Positions 1 through 8,641 are shown, numbered from the stretch's first letter. The stretch: 64,000 nucleotides of DNA from Cupriavidus pinatubonensis (GCF_019602855.1 NZ_CP080766.1:1426001-1490000), one strand, 5' to 3'. Numbers and translations are program-made. Notes: generated by a model from the letters alone, not told the origin.

Positions 1-319
1 AACGCGCCTGCAGGATGTTGAGCAGCTTCTTGCGGCCGATACCGATAAAGCCGTGGCCGCCACTGCGCACGGCGCGTTCCTTGAAGTGGACCTCCACGTC
101 GTCCCAGCGGTTAAAGGCGTCACCGATGGTTTCCGCCGACACGGGGTCGGCTTCACGCAGGTTGCCCATGGTGGCGTCGGAAAACACCACGCCCCAGCCG
201 AAGGTGTCGTACGGGCGGTTGCGTTCCACCACCACGACGTCGTTGGCGGGATCCTGCAGTTTCATCAGCAGGCCGAAATACAGGCCGGCGGGACCACCGC
301 CGATACATACGATCTTCAT
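1..319 (-). CDS. FAD-dependent aromatic acyl-CoA hydroxylase, N-terminal part (runs off the window)
   Basis: Only the first 106 residues lie in the window; the gene continues leftward past position 1. The protein opens [20 protein letters not shown], a Rossmann FAD-binding fingerprint (GxGxxG near residues 7-12), followed by [20 protein letters not shown]. This pattern is typical of the salicylyl-CoA 5-hydroxylase / 2-aminobenzoyl-CoA monooxygenase group, in which a PHBH-like FAD domain is fused to an old-yellow-enzyme domain. The family is known to hydroxylate aromatic CoA thioesters. It is the last visible gene of a leftward set with a thioesterase and an indolepyruvate-type oxidoreductase, which fits aerobic CoA-dependent aromatic catabolism. 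The second domain cannot be checked, so the substrate is not decided. Confidence 0.75.
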   Translation of the reverse strand, partial: MKIVCIGGGPAGLYFGLLMKLQDPANDVVVVERNRPYDTFGWGVVFSDATMGNLREADPVSAETIGDAFNRWDDVEVHFKERAVRSGGHGFIGIGRKKLLNILQAR

Positions 320-400
320 TGCAGCTTCCAGTCAAATGCTAGGGTCGGGATGCCTTGCCGGGCGCGGCGCGTACCACCCCTTGTTGGGTCTGTCGCGCCC

Positions 401-829
401 TCAGGCCGCGGCCGCCATGCGCGCTTCGATCGCCGCATGCAGGTCGTCAGGTACGGCAATGGACAAGTGCGTGTCGAGCGAGGTGACGACAATGGTCTGG
501 GTGACCGCCATCCTCAGGTCCCCGTCCTTGCCGGTGCAGCGCCAGGCCAGGGTGATCGACTTGGTGCCCAGGCGCATCACATCGAGCGACAGCGTGACGT
601 CGTCGCCCATGCGGCTGATGGCGCGGAAATCCGCTTCCAGGTGAACCGTCGGCATGCCGGTGCGGCGCTGCACGATCAGGCCCTTGAATCCTTCCGGCAG
701 CATGTCGTCGATCCATGCTTCCATCAGGTTGTTGAACATCACGAAGTACTGCGGGTAGAACACGATGCCGGCGGGATCGCACTCCGAGAAGCGGATGCGA
801 TGCTGGCGTTGAAAGACGGTCTTGCTCAT
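401..829 (-). CDS. Acyl-CoA thioesterase, 4-hydroxybenzoyl-CoA thioesterase (hot-dog) family
   Basis: A 142-residue protein starting MSKTVFQRQHRIRFSECDPA. The RIRFSECDPAGIVFYPQYF stretch (about residues 11-29) is the 4HBT hot-dog motif, with the catalytic-type Asp in ECDPAG. It probably hydrolyses an aryl-CoA thioester in the cytoplasm. It sits 81 bases upstream of the FAD hydroxylase and 22 bases downstream of the indolepyruvate oxidoreductase beta gene, all on the minus strand, so the three are probably cotranscribed. Reading frames upstream of this Met lack family similarity, so the start at 829 is preferred. The family is confident; the exact CoA substrate is inferred only from context. 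Confidence 0.85.
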   Translation of the reverse strand: MSKTVFQRQHRIRFSECDPAGIVFYPQYFVMFNNLMEAWIDDMLPEGFKGLIVQRRTGMPTVHLEADFRAISRMGDDVTLSLDVMRLGTKSITLAWRCTGKDGDLRMAVTQTIVVTSLDTHLSIAVPDDLHAAIEARMAAAA

Positions 830-851
830 GGCGGAGAATCCAGCGGTAAGT

Positions 852-2348
852 TCAGGCGAGCGCGTGTTGCGCGAGCAGCGCGTGCAGCTTCTTGCCGTGC
901 TCGTCGGCCAGCGCGGCTTCGCGCAGTTCGCGCAGCGTGGCCGGCGCCAGGTGCGCACCGGCGCGCACGACGGCGCCCATCAGCGTCTGGTAGTTGGTCA
1001 GGCCGCGCACATGGGTGTCGCTGTAGCCCTTGACCAGGCGCTGGCACTGCACGACTTCGAGCGCGAGCGCCGGGTTGATGCGTGCAGCGTCGAGCACCTG
1101 GCGCAGCCAGCCTTCGATGCGCTCGGTTTCAAGCGCGTAGCGCAGCGTGCTGCGGCGGATTCCGCGCAGGCGCGCGACGGTCCAGAGCATCAAATAGCCG
1201 CGCAGCGAGCTGGTCGTGACCACGCGGCCCGCCTTGGTGAAGCGGCGCACGAGGCGATGCACCCAATGCGGTTTGGCAAGCCAGCGACCGAGACCTGCGG
1301 GCAGCGTCTCGCAGATTTCTTCGAGACGCGGATGCATGAACTCGTTGATGGCCAGCAGCTGGTTGTCTGCGGCGCGCACTTCGCCACGCACCCGTTCGAA
1401 GCGCGTGCCGCGGATCTTGAGGTCGGCCACGCGGATGGTGTCTTCGTACGACATCCACAGCGCGAGGTGTCGCGCGGTCTCGCGCAGCAGCACGGTGTCA
1501 GCCTGCGGCATGGCGCGGCGCACGGCAGCCAGCCGGTCGAGGTACAGGCCGGCGTAGGCGACGTCCTGGTAGTCGATCATGCGGCGCACGCCTTCGATCA
1601 CGATCGGGTCGATCTCGGATGGCTGCTCCGCACGGACGCGGCCGAGGACCTTGGCCACCGCGGCATCCTTCGGCTGGGCAAGGGGCACGCCCTTCGGCGA
1701 CTCGGACGGGACGTCGCCGGATTCCGTCTTTGCGAACGCAGCGCCGAACGCCCGCAGGCTCGGCTTGACGCCGACACCGCCGCGCTCGATGGTGGCTTCG
1801 AACTGCGCGCGGCTGAACGGCAGGACGCCGGTGCCCGCAAGCGCTCCGAACAGCACCGCGCTGATCACGCTGCCATTGGCCTCGGCTTCCTGCGCCATGT
1901 CGAAGCGCACGTAGCGCTTGGACGCCTTGGTCGCGTGAGCAATCAGTTCGTGGCTGTCGACGCGGCCATCGCCCATCGCGGATTTCTCGGCGATCGAGTA
2001 GACACGGTGCGTCGACGACACCAGCGTGGTGCGGTCCGGCGTGACAAGCCCGCGTTGGACGGCGCGACCGGCTTCCATCAGTTCGGAAGCGAGCACCACG
2101 TCGACATCGCCCGGCGTCGGCATCAGTGCGAGCACCGGCGTGCGACCGGCACGCTCGGCGACTTCGCGCGGGAACAGCTCGACGTAGTAGATGGTGGCGC
2201 CGGTGCGCTGAGCCACGCCCGGCACCGAAGTGGTCTGGGCGATGTAGCCGTTGTGCTCGCCGAGGTCGACAATCCAGTCGGCCAGCACGCCGCCGCCTTC
2301 ACCGCCCATGGCGAGAATGGCGACCTTGATGGGTTTTGCGTTGATCAT
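852..2348 (-). CDS. iorB: Indolepyruvate oxidoreductase subunit beta family protein
   Basis: A 498-residue protein starting MINAKPIKVAILAMGGEGGG. The N-terminal ~200 residues are the gamma/beta-type domain of 2-oxoacid:ferredoxin oxidoreductases (GGEGGGVLADWIVDLGE near residues 15-31, then PGVAQRTGATIYYVE). The rest is a long C-terminal extension seen in proteobacterial IorB-like proteins but absent from the classical ~200-residue archaeal IorB. Together with the adjacent alpha subunit it would oxidatively decarboxylate an aryl-pyruvate to an aryl-acetyl-CoA. The stop-to-start gap to the alpha subunit gene is 17 bases, so the two are surely cotranscribed. An upstream in-frame Met at 2531 lies inside the alpha gene and adds low-complexity sequence, so I reject it. 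Confidence 0.85.
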   Translation of the reverse strand: MINAKPIKVAILAMGGEGGGVLADWIVDLGEHNGYIAQTTSVPGVAQRTGATIYYVELFPREVAERAGRTPVLALMPTPGDVDVVLASELMEAGRAVQRGLVTPDRTTLVSSTHRVYSIAEKSAMGDGRVDSHELIAHATKASKRYVRFDMAQEAEANGSVISAVLFGALAGTGVLPFSRAQFEATIERGGVGVKPSLRAFGAAFAKTESGDVPSESPKGVPLAQPKDAAVAKVLGRVRAEQPSEIDPIVIEGVRRMIDYQDVAYAGLYLDRLAAVRRAMPQADTVLLRETARHLALWMSYEDTIRVADLKIRGTRFERVRGEVRAADNQLLAINEFMHPRLEEICETLPAGLGRWLAKPHWVHRLVRRFTKAGRVVTTSSLRGYLMLWTVARLRGIRRSTLRYALETERIEGWLRQVLDAARINPALALEVVQCQRLVKGYSDTHVRGLTNYQTLMGAVVRAGAHLAPATLRELREAALADEHGKKLHALLAQHALA

Positions 2349-2365
2349 GTTCGGGCCTTCCAGGT

Positions 2366-4561
2366 TCAGAGTGCGTAGCGCGCGCGGCGGACAGCGTCGC
2401 GCTGCTGCAGGAAGCCGATGACGGCATCGCGCAGGCGCTGGCGCAGCTTGTCCCAGCGAGTCGGGTTGCTGACGATCTGCGCACGGTAGAACGACGGGCA
2501 CAGCACCGCGGCGTGCGAGACCTCGCCGCACAGGCCGCAGCCCACACAGCTGTCAAGCACGGACGCGACCGGGTCGGTGCGCAGCGCGTCAGGGTTCGGC
2601 TTGATCGAGAGCGACGGGCAGCCGGACAGGCGGATGCACGAGTGGTCGCCGGTGCAGGTATCCGAATCCACGCCGAAACGCTCGCGCACCACACGCTCGC
2701 CATTGGCGATGGCCTTGCGGACCTTCGGCTTTTCTCGGCGCTGCTTGTTGAGCATGCATTCGCTCTGCGCGATCAGCACCTTGGGGCCCTTGGTGCCAGT
2801 GGTCAGCGCTTCCTTGAGCGTTGCCTTCATCGACTTGAGGTCATAGGTGCGGCGGATCGTGCGGACCCACTTGACGCCTACTCCGCGCACCGCATCCTCG
2901 ATCGCATGGCCGGTGCTGCGCGTGTCGTTGTGCGCGGTGGACGACAGGATGTCCTGCCCGCCGGTCGCCGACGTGTAGCTGTTGTCGACGACGATGGTCA
3001 GGTTGTCGCTCTTGTTGAAGACCGCGTTGGCGATGCCGCTGGTCAGGCCGTTGTGCCAGAAGCCGCCATCGCCCATCACGGAAATCGCACGCTTGCCGGC
3101 CGGCGCGTTGAGCGCGGCTGCGCTGGCGCTGCCGAGACCGTAGCCCATGGTCGTGTTGCCAAGGTTGAACGGGGGCAGGATCGAGAACAAGTGGCAGCCG
3201 ATGTCGGCGCTCACGTGGTGTTCGCCGATCTCGCGCTCCACCAGCTTCATCGCGGTGAAGATCGGGCGTTCCGGACAGCCGGTGCAGAAGCCCGGCGGAC
3301 GCGCATGCACGCTTTCATCGACAATTGCCTTCGGCTCCAGCACTTCGGCGGCCACTGGGTCGGGCGTCGCCTGCACGAGCGGGATCACCTTGCGTACGGG
3401 TACGGGCTGGGGCAGCGGCTCGATCTTCTCGTACTGCTCCAGGAATGCGCGCAGGCCCTTCAGGACCGTGGCGGTGTTGTACTCGCCGGCCAGCGGCAGC
3501 ACATCCTTGCCGTGCAGCGCGGCAGTAGTGCCCGCCATGCGCAGGATGTTTGCCGCGTTCTGTTCGATGAAGTTTGGCTGGCCCTCTTCGAGCACGAGCA
3601 CGGCGCGCTTGTCGGCGCAGAAGCGCTCCCACTCGCTGTCGATCAGCGGGTATGCGACGTTCATGACGTACAACGGAATCTTCGATTCGCCGAACACGTC
3701 GGCCAGGCCGAGTTGCTCGAGCGCACGGATCAGCGTGTTGTAGCTGCCGCCCTGCACCGCAATACCGATGTCGGCAAAATTGTCGTCGTCACCGTCGAAG
3801 AACTCGTTGAGCCTGCGCGCTTCGATGAACTTCACGGCGGCGGGCCAGCGCTGCTTGATCTTTTCGTGTTCGTGCAGGAAGCTCGCCGGCGGCAGCACGA
3901 TGCGGCTGACGTCGCGCGTGGGGTTCTCGAGCGCGTCCTGGATCGAGAACCTGGAACGACGATTGTCGGATGCGACGAACTGGCCATGCACATGGCACGA
4001 ACGCACGCGCAGTTGCAGCATCACCGGCGTGTTGGACGCCTCGGACAGATCGAAGCCGTCCTTCACGGCCTGCACGATGCACGGCAGATTCGGGCGCGGA
4101 TCGAGCAGCCACATCTGCGACTTCATCGCGAACGCGTGGCTGCGCTCCTGCATGATCGACGAGCCCTCGCCGTAGTCTTCGCCGACGATGATCAAGGAGC
4201 CGCCGGTCACGCCACCCGAGGCCAGGTTGGCCAGCGCGTCGGACGCGACGTTTGTGCCAACCGTGGCCTTGAAGGTCACCGCGCCGCGCAGCGGGTAGTT
4301 CACCGATGCCGCCAGCGATGCGGCGGCCGTGGCTTCGCTCGCGCTGTTTTCAAAACGGATGCCGTTCTCGGCCAGGATGTCCTGCGCGTCGGCGAGCACG
4401 TCCATCAGGTGCGAAATGGGCGAGCCCTGGTAGCCGGCCACATAGGCCACGCCCGATTCCAGCAGTGCCTTGGTCACCGCCAGGATGCCCTCGCCGCTGA
4501 ACACTTCGCCAGCGCCGAGGCGCAGCTTCTTCACTTCTTCGACAAATGACCGCTCTGCCAT
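2366..4561 (-). CDS. iorA: Indolepyruvate ferredoxin oxidoreductase subunit alpha
   Basis: A 731-residue protein. Residues 20-60 carry the pyrimidine-binding domain pattern VAGYQGSPISHLMDVL. Residues 497-527 hold the thiamine diphosphate motif GDGGFWHNGLTSGIAN...VVDNSYTSATGGQ. CTGC lies near 426-429. The C-terminal region around 636-690 has Cys clusters (CTGDHSC, then CVGCGLCGE and LCP) expected for 4Fe-4S ferredoxin-type binding. The family converts aryl-pyruvates plus CoA to aryl-acetyl-CoA, passing electrons to ferredoxin. I take the Met at 4561 (MAERSFVEEVKK) because the 14 residues before it from the Met at 4603 look non-coding. A promoter-like sequence and an imperfect palindrome lie 60-90 bases upstream. 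It heads the leftward catabolic set. Confidence 0.9.
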   Translation of the reverse strand: MAERSFVEEVKKLRLGAGEVFSGEGILAVTKALLESGVAYVAGYQGSPISHLMDVLADAQDILAENGIRFENSASEATAAASLAASVNYPLRGAVTFKATVGTNVASDALANLASGGVTGGSLIIVGEDYGEGSSIMQERSHAFAMKSQMWLLDPRPNLPCIVQAVKDGFDLSEASNTPVMLQLRVRSCHVHGQFVASDNRRSRFSIQDALENPTRDVSRIVLPPASFLHEHEKIKQRWPAAVKFIEARRLNEFFDGDDDNFADIGIAVQGGSYNTLIRALEQLGLADVFGESKIPLYVMNVAYPLIDSEWERFCADKRAVLVLEEGQPNFIEQNAANILRMAGTTAALHGKDVLPLAGEYNTATVLKGLRAFLEQYEKIEPLPQPVPVRKVIPLVQATPDPVAAEVLEPKAIVDESVHARPPGFCTGCPERPIFTAMKLVEREIGEHHVSADIGCHLFSILPPFNLGNTTMGYGLGSASAAALNAPAGKRAISVMGDGGFWHNGLTSGIANAVFNKSDNLTIVVDNSYTSATGGQDILSSTAHNDTRSTGHAIEDAVRGVGVKWVRTIRRTYDLKSMKATLKEALTTGTKGPKVLIAQSECMLNKQRREKPKVRKAIANGERVVRERFGVDSDTCTGDHSCIRLSGCPSLSIKPNPDALRTDPVASVLDSCVGCGLCGEVSHAAVLCPSFYRAQIVSNPTRWDKLRQRLRDAVIGFLQQRDAVRRARYAL

Positions 4562-4620
4562 GGCCCTTCCTTTTGAGTCTTTCGGGGGAACCGCCCGGCG
4601 CACCGCGCCGCGTCTGGCTT

Positions 4621-4652
4621 CCTATAGTTTAGATTTGAATATATCCAAAATC
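4621..4652 (-). promoter_or_regulatory. Predicted promoter and palindromic operator upstream of iorA
   Basis: On the minus strand a -35-like TTGGAT (4643-4648) and a -10-like TATAGG (4621-4626) are 16 bases apart, in a markedly AT-rich patch. An imperfect 21-base palindrome (GATTT...AAATC, 4632-4652) overlaps the -35. MarR-type regulators usually bind this kind of site, and a MarR gene lies at 7287. The link to that regulator is inference. Confidence 0.45.
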
Positions 4653-4722
4653 ATAGATTAGGACGGACTGGGACGACAAGGATTTCGTGTTGGGCCTCGC
4701 GTTTACCCTAGGAAATGTGCCG

Positions 4723-5508
4723 TCAGATGGCGTCTGCCAAGAGGGCGAGCACGCGCAGCGGGCTACCGGAGCCGTTCTGGATCTTCAGCGGTGCGGCAAC
4801 GATCACGGCCCCTGTGGCGGGCAGCTGGTCCAGGTTCTTCAGGCACTGCAGGCCGTATTTGTTGGCGCCGTGCATCAGCGTGTGGCACGGGTACGGCACC
4901 GGCCATGCGTACGACTGGCCTGCGTCGGTGTTGATGGTCTCGACGCCGAAACCGTGGACGTCGCGCTCCCGGATCAGCCACTCGACCGCTTCCTGCGTCG
5001 GGCCCGGCGTGTGAGCACCGTCTTCGCGCAGGCCGAGGAATTCCTGCGGGTCGGTCTTCTTGCTCCAGTCCGTGCGCAGCAGGACCCAGGCGCCAGCGGG
5101 GATCTGGCCGTGCTTCGCTTCCCAGGCCTGCAGGTACGGAACCGTCAGCGTCCAGTCCGGGTCTTCGGCGACCGGGCCGCTGGCGTCGATCACGACTGCC
5201 GGAGCGATGAAGTGCTTCGCATCGATCGTATCGACCGAGTTCTGCGCGTGATCTTTGCCGCTGATCCAGTGCACAGGCGCGTCGAAGTGCGTGCCGGTGT
5301 GTTCGCCACAGGAGAAGTTGTTCCAGTACCAGCCGGGACCCTTCTCGTCATACTGGCTGATGCGTTCCATCTTGAACGCCCAGACCTGGCCGAACTCGGG
5401 TGGCAGGACGAGGGCCGGGAAGTCCGGCGACAGCGTTTGCGTCAGGTCGACGACTTTGACCGCACCGTTGGCCATCTCAGTGGCCAGTTGCATGAGGCTG
5501 TTGCTCAT
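4723..5508 (-). CDS. Cyclase family protein (kynurenine formamidase-like metal hydrolase)
   Basis: A 261-residue protein, MSNSLMQLATEMANGAVKVV... The KVVDLTQTLSPDFP opening and CGEHTGTHFDAPVHW (HxGTHxDxPxH, the metal-binding signature of the cyclase/KynB family) are clear. The family hydrolyses amide or ester bonds with a bound divalent metal; kynurenine formamidase and isatin hydrolase are members. It is at the downstream end of a leftward set with the flavin reductase and luciferase-like monooxygenase. With the indolepyruvate oxidoreductase nearby, an indole- or tryptophan-derived substrate is a reasonable guess, not shown by sequence. The upstream in-frame start at 5622 lies within the flavin reductase gene and is rejected. 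Confidence 0.85.
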   Translation of the reverse strand: MSNSLMQLATEMANGAVKVVDLTQTLSPDFPALVLPPEFGQVWAFKMERISQYDEKGPGWYWNNFSCGEHTGTHFDAPVHWISGKDHAQNSVDTIDAKHFIAPAVVIDASGPVAEDPDWTLTVPYLQAWEAKHGQIPAGAWVLLRTDWSKKTDPQEFLGLREDGAHTPGPTQEAVEWLIRERDVHGFGVETINTDAGQSYAWPVPYPCHTLMHGANKYGLQCLKNLDQLPATGAVIVAAPLKIQNGSGSPLRVLALLADAI

Positions 5509-5530
5509 GGATGTACTCCTCGTTCGTAGC

Positions 5531-6070
5531 TCAGTTGGCGTGTTGCGCCAGTCGCGTGTAGCGGCCTTGCCAGTACAGCAGCGGGGCTGGCGCTTCTTGC
5601 GCGACGCGGATCTCGCGGACACGGCCGATGATCAGGTAGTGGCCGTGGCGCTCCAGCAGTTCGTCGACTTCGCAGTCCATGGCCACAACTGCATCGGCCA
5701 GCACCGGTGCACCGTCGGCCAGCAGTTGCGTCCACGCATCGCTGCCGTAGCGCTCTATCCCGGCTTCACCACCGAAGCCCGTGAAGCGCTGCGCGATCGC
5801 CTGCTGCTCTTCCCGCAGCAGGTTCACGCCAAAGCGGCGCGTGCGCTGCAGCAGCTCCGCCGACGAACTCGTTGCCTTCATCGACGCCACCACCATCGGC
5901 GGCGTGGCCGAGAACGACGAGACCGACGTCGCCGTGAAGCCGCTGCGCTCGGACTCGTTCAGCGGATCGGCCACCGTCACCACGCTCACCGCGCCGGCGA
6001 AGCCGCGCATCGCCTGCTTGAACGATTGCTGCAGCGCCTCCAGCGCCGCCGGCATCTTGTCAGTTCCCAT
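5531..6070 (-). CDS. Flavin reductase family protein (FMN reductase component)
   Basis: A 179-residue protein with the flavin-reductase-like split-barrel pattern: FKQAMRGFAGAVSVVTV, then GFTATSVSSFSATPPMVVAS and FGVNLLREEQQAIA, and the C-terminal HGHYLIIGRVREIRV. Such proteins reduce FMN or FAD with NAD(P)H for a partner monooxygenase. The start overlaps the 3' end of the luciferase-like monooxygenase gene by 11 bases, implying translational coupling and a two-component monooxygenase. A Met four codons earlier (6082) is an equally possible start. Confidence 0.85.
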   Translation of the reverse strand: MGTDKMPAALEALQQSFKQAMRGFAGAVSVVTVADPLNESERSGFTATSVSSFSATPPMVVASMKATSSSAELLQRTRRFGVNLLREEQQAIAQRFTGFGGEAGIERYGSDAWTQLLADGAPVLADAVVAMDCEVDELLERHGHYLIIGRVREIRVAQEAPAPLLYWQGRYTRLAQHAN

Positions 6071-7175
6071 GCTTCGATCCACCGGGCTTGCGCAGCCCGC
6101 GTGCCTCCAGGATCGGCAGCACCGTGTCGCGGAAGTACGGGAACTCCTTCACGTAATCCACGAACGACAGCGTCGTGCCCTTGAAGCCGGCTTCGGCCAG
6201 TGCGCAGATGCCATCGGCCACTTGCTCCGGCGTGCCGACCAGCGGGAAGCCACCGTGGCCCGCTGCCATGCGGTCGCGGATCAGTGCCAGCAGGTCGTGC
6301 GGGAACGATTGGGCATTGGCGAACTGCAGCGCCACGAGGTTGTCCACCGCGGCCCAGTCCGCATTGTCCTGCGCGAAGTGGCGCAGGTAGTCGCGCGCTT
6401 CCTGCTCGGTCGGGCGGCACACCACGTGCGAGAACGTCAGCACGTTCACCGGCTTGTTCGCTGCCTTCGCCTTCTGCTTGAGTTCGGCCACTTCCACCTT
6501 CGAGCGCTCCAGGTCGATCGCCGGCGTGAACAGGAAGTTCGCGTTGTTGATCGCAAACTCGCGGCCTTCGCCCGAACCCGCAGCGTTCAGGATCGGCGGA
6601 CGCTCACCATTCCACGGCTTGGGCAGGCCGTAGATGCCCTTCAACTTGAAGTTCGCGCCGTCGTAGTTGAACGCGCCGTCGCGCTCCCAGATCTGCTTGA
6701 TCACGTCGAACCATTCGCCCGCAAACGCGTAGCGCTGGTCGTGGCTCACCGCCAGGTCCTGGCCCATCGCCTCGTACTCGGGGCGGTTCCAGCCCGCCAC
6801 GATGTTCAGGCCCGCGCGGCCCTGGCCAATCTGGTCCAGCGTCGCGATCTGCTTCGCGACCACCGCCGGGTGGTTGCACGCCGTGTGGATCGTCGCGAAC
6901 ACCGTCAGGTGCTTGGTCTGCGCCAGCAGCGCCGCCGCCCACGTCATCGTCTCGAGCACCGAGCCGTGGAAGTCCGTCTCGCCGCCGTAGCCGATCCAGC
7001 GCGCGATCGGCAGCATGAAATCGATTCCCGCCTCGTCCAGCATCTGCGCCAGCTTCGCGTTGTTCTCCCACGAGTTGTCCCAGCGCTCGCCGATCTTCGT
7101 CACCGACATCCCGCCCGAGCAGTTCGTCGCAAACGTCCCCAGGACAAAGTCCTTCGTGTTCAGAATTTTTCTCAT
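6060..7175 (-). CDS. LLM-class flavin-dependent monooxygenase
   Basis: A 371-residue protein of the bacterial luciferase-like fold: FVLGTFATNCSGGMSVTKIG, LPIARWIGYGG, LTVFATIHTACNHPAVVAKQ, GRAGLNIVAGWNRPEYEAMG and the C-terminal VGTPEQVADGICALAEAGF. These match the alkanesulfonate / RutA-like branch, which oxygenates substrates with reduced FMN supplied by a reductase. The Met at 7175 is preceded by GGAG at proper spacing; the longer start at 7211 has no such site. The overlapping flavin reductase is its expected partner. The substrate is unknown; the neighbourhood hints at a heteroaromatic compound. Confidence 0.88.
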   Translation of the reverse strand: MRKILNTKDFVLGTFATNCSGGMSVTKIGERWDNSWENNAKLAQMLDEAGIDFMLPIARWIGYGGETDFHGSVLETMTWAAALLAQTKHLTVFATIHTACNHPAVVAKQIATLDQIGQGRAGLNIVAGWNRPEYEAMGQDLAVSHDQRYAFAGEWFDVIKQIWERDGAFNYDGANFKLKGIYGLPKPWNGERPPILNAAGSGEGREFAINNANFLFTPAIDLERSKVEVAELKQKAKAANKPVNVLTFSHVVCRPTEQEARDYLRHFAQDNADWAAVDNLVALQFANAQSFPHDLLALIRDRMAAGHGGFPLVGTPEQVADGICALAEAGFKGTTLSFVDYVKEFPYFRDTVLPILEARGLRKPGGSKHGN

Positions 7176-7286
7176 GCGTGTCTCCGGCAAAGTAAAATTT
7201 GTAAATCGCACGCCGCTTATAGAAAAATGATGCGCGGCTTACATCGCTTGAAATTCAATGCGCCACATTCAGGCGCTTACCTGACA
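7176..7286. promoter_or_regulatory. Divergent intergenic region between the LLM monooxygenase and the MarR gene
   Basis: A 111-base AT-rich spacer between divergent genes, the usual place for MarR autoregulation. It contains AAAATTTGTAAATC around 7194-7207, which only partly resembles the palindrome upstream of iorA. No confident -35/-10 pair could be assigned. Confidence 0.35.
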
Positions 7287-7841
7287 ATGACCAAACCCGA
7301 GCAGGAATCCGAAAAATCCGAACGCGCCGCACGGCAGCACCGCTGGCATCTGGCCACGGATGATTTCGGCGTCGAGATCACCGATCTCGAATATGCCGTG
7401 ATGCGGGTTTATCAATCCTTCCTGCGCTGGCAATCCGAATGCCTGGCGGCCGTCACCGGCATTAACCTGAGCGGGCAGGAAAATACACTGCTGCACATTA
7501 TCCGGATGCACGATCGGCCAAAGACCATTCGCGATCTGGCGCAAATGACCAACCGCCAGGACATCCCGAATATCCAGTACGACCTGCGGAAACTGCTCAA
7601 AGCAGGGCTCATCGACAAATACGGTACTGCCCGTACCGGGATTTATTACGTCACGACCGAACAAGGTGTTCGCGTGTGCGAGGATTTCGCTAAGCTGCGC
7701 AGCGATATATTGCTGGAATCAGCCCGACCGGAATTTGATTCCAAACCGGACGCCGGCAATATCACGGCCCGCCTGGAACAGCTGGAAAAGGTCTACGAAA
7801 CCGCCACGCGCGAAATCACCACGTTTCACCGGCGCCGCTAA
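7287..7841 (+). CDS. MarR-family transcriptional regulator
   Basis: A 184-residue protein. An N-terminal charged stretch is followed by the MarR dimerisation helices (ITDLEYAVMRVYQSFLRWQS) and a winged helix: INLSGQENTLLHIIR, RDLAQMTNRQDIPNIQYDLRKLLKAGLI (recognition helix about residues 95-120), then TGIYYVTTEQGVRVCEDF as the wing and final helix. It is transcribed away from the catabolic genes, so it probably controls them in response to an aromatic ligand. Base composition is lower in GC than its neighbours. An alternative start at 7227 would add 20 residues; neither start has a strong ribosome site. Confidence 0.8.
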   Translation: MTKPEQESEKSERAARQHRWHLATDDFGVEITDLEYAVMRVYQSFLRWQSECLAAVTGINLSGQENTLLHIIRMHDRPKTIRDLAQMTNRQDIPNIQYDLRKLLKAGLIDKYGTARTGIYYVTTEQGVRVCEDFAKLRSDILLESARPEFDSKPDAGNITARLEQLEKVYETATREITTFHRRR

Positions 7842-8229
7842 CTGGTTATCGCTTGTACCGACATGAGGCTGACTCCTTGTTGCATGCGCTGTCTCACACA
7901 CATCAAATAAATTATTACATTGAATTTTTATTTGATTGAATCGTAGCGCATGCGGGCGACCATCGCCAAGGCTTTTGGGGTAGGGGAAAACACCAAGCCC
8001 CGCTGACCGCGAGCGGAGCCGGTCAGCCAAAGAGACGTTTACTGCGCCAGGTCGGCCGCGACCGCTTCGCCGAGGGCATGCGGCTGGCCGGAATACGGGT
8101 ATGCCGGCACGGCCCGCCTTGGGTAACATCACAACTTTTCTACATTGCATGCTGCAATGTGGACTGCAGACCTCCGCTGGCGCACGTTGCCGGCGCATCG
8201 GCGCCGACACCATGGCTGAGTTGAGATAC
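7842..8229. other. Non-coding stretch between the MarR gene and the feo operon
   Basis: No convincing gene. The first 100 bases are AT-rich with a run rich in AAATAAATTATTACATTG; the rest is of normal GC content. I see no strong hairpin with a T tract. Confidence 0.4.
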
Positions 8230-8248
8230 AATGAAAACGATTTTCATT
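8230..8248 (+). promoter_or_regulatory. Fur box upstream of feoA
   Basis: AATGAAAACGATTTTCATT is a 19-base palindrome with perfect 8-base arms around CGA and matches the classical Fur-box pattern. A TACAAT -10-like hexamer (8227-8232) overlaps its left edge, so Fur bound with Fe(II) would block RNA polymerase. It lies 62 bases upstream of feoA. Confidence 0.8.
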
Positions 8249-8309
8249 TACGTACCCTGGCGCGAGCTTGCTGTCCGTGCGGCTGCAGGTGCGCCTTCGG
8301 ACTGGAAGC

Positions 8310-8627
8310 ATGATGCGCTTGTCTGAACTTCCGCGGCGCACGCCCGCCGTTGTGCAATCGGTGGACGATGCCGCGCCGAACGACCCGGTTGCGCGCCGCT
8401 TGCGCGAACTGGGTTTCGTCCCTGGCGAGGCGGTACAGGTGATCGCCTTCGGCCCCTTCGGCATGGATCCGCTCGTGGCTCAGGTTGGCTTCACGCGCTT
8501 CGCGCTGCGCCGCTCGGAGGCCGCCCGCATCGGCGTTGAAGTCGTCAGCGCCACCGTTACCAGCATCGCGCCGGCCAGTGAATCCGCCGGCCAGCCTGAT
8601 ACCAGGGCGGCGCAACGCACCGCCTGA
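8310..8627 (+). CDS. feoA: Ferrous iron transport protein A
   Basis: A 105-residue cytoplasmic SH3-like protein: MMRLSELPRRTPAVVQSV..., ARRLRELGFVPGEAVQVIA, then ALRRSEAARIGVE. The family is usually 75-90 residues; here a short polar tail is added. FeoA assists the FeoB transporter. GGAAG lies just upstream of the tandem ATGs at 8310/8313. feoB follows after 14 bases, and the Fur box upstream indicates induction under iron limitation. Confidence 0.9.
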   Translation: MMRLSELPRRTPAVVQSVDDAAPNDPVARRLRELGFVPGEAVQVIAFGPFGMDPLVAQVGFTRFALRRSEAARIGVEVVSATVTSIAPASESAGQPDTRAAQRTA

Positions 8628-8641
8628 GTTCTCCCGCGAAT

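Noticed and set aside
822-2378. Long plus-strand frame (518 codons) opposite iorB
   Set aside because: Antisense to a clear oxidoreductase gene; His/Ala/Arg-rich translation without family signature, typical of the complementary frame in GC-rich DNA.
2513-4549. Long plus-strand frame (678 codons) opposite iorA
   Set aside because: Complement of iorA, which has TPP and Fe-S motifs; the antisense translation is low in signal.
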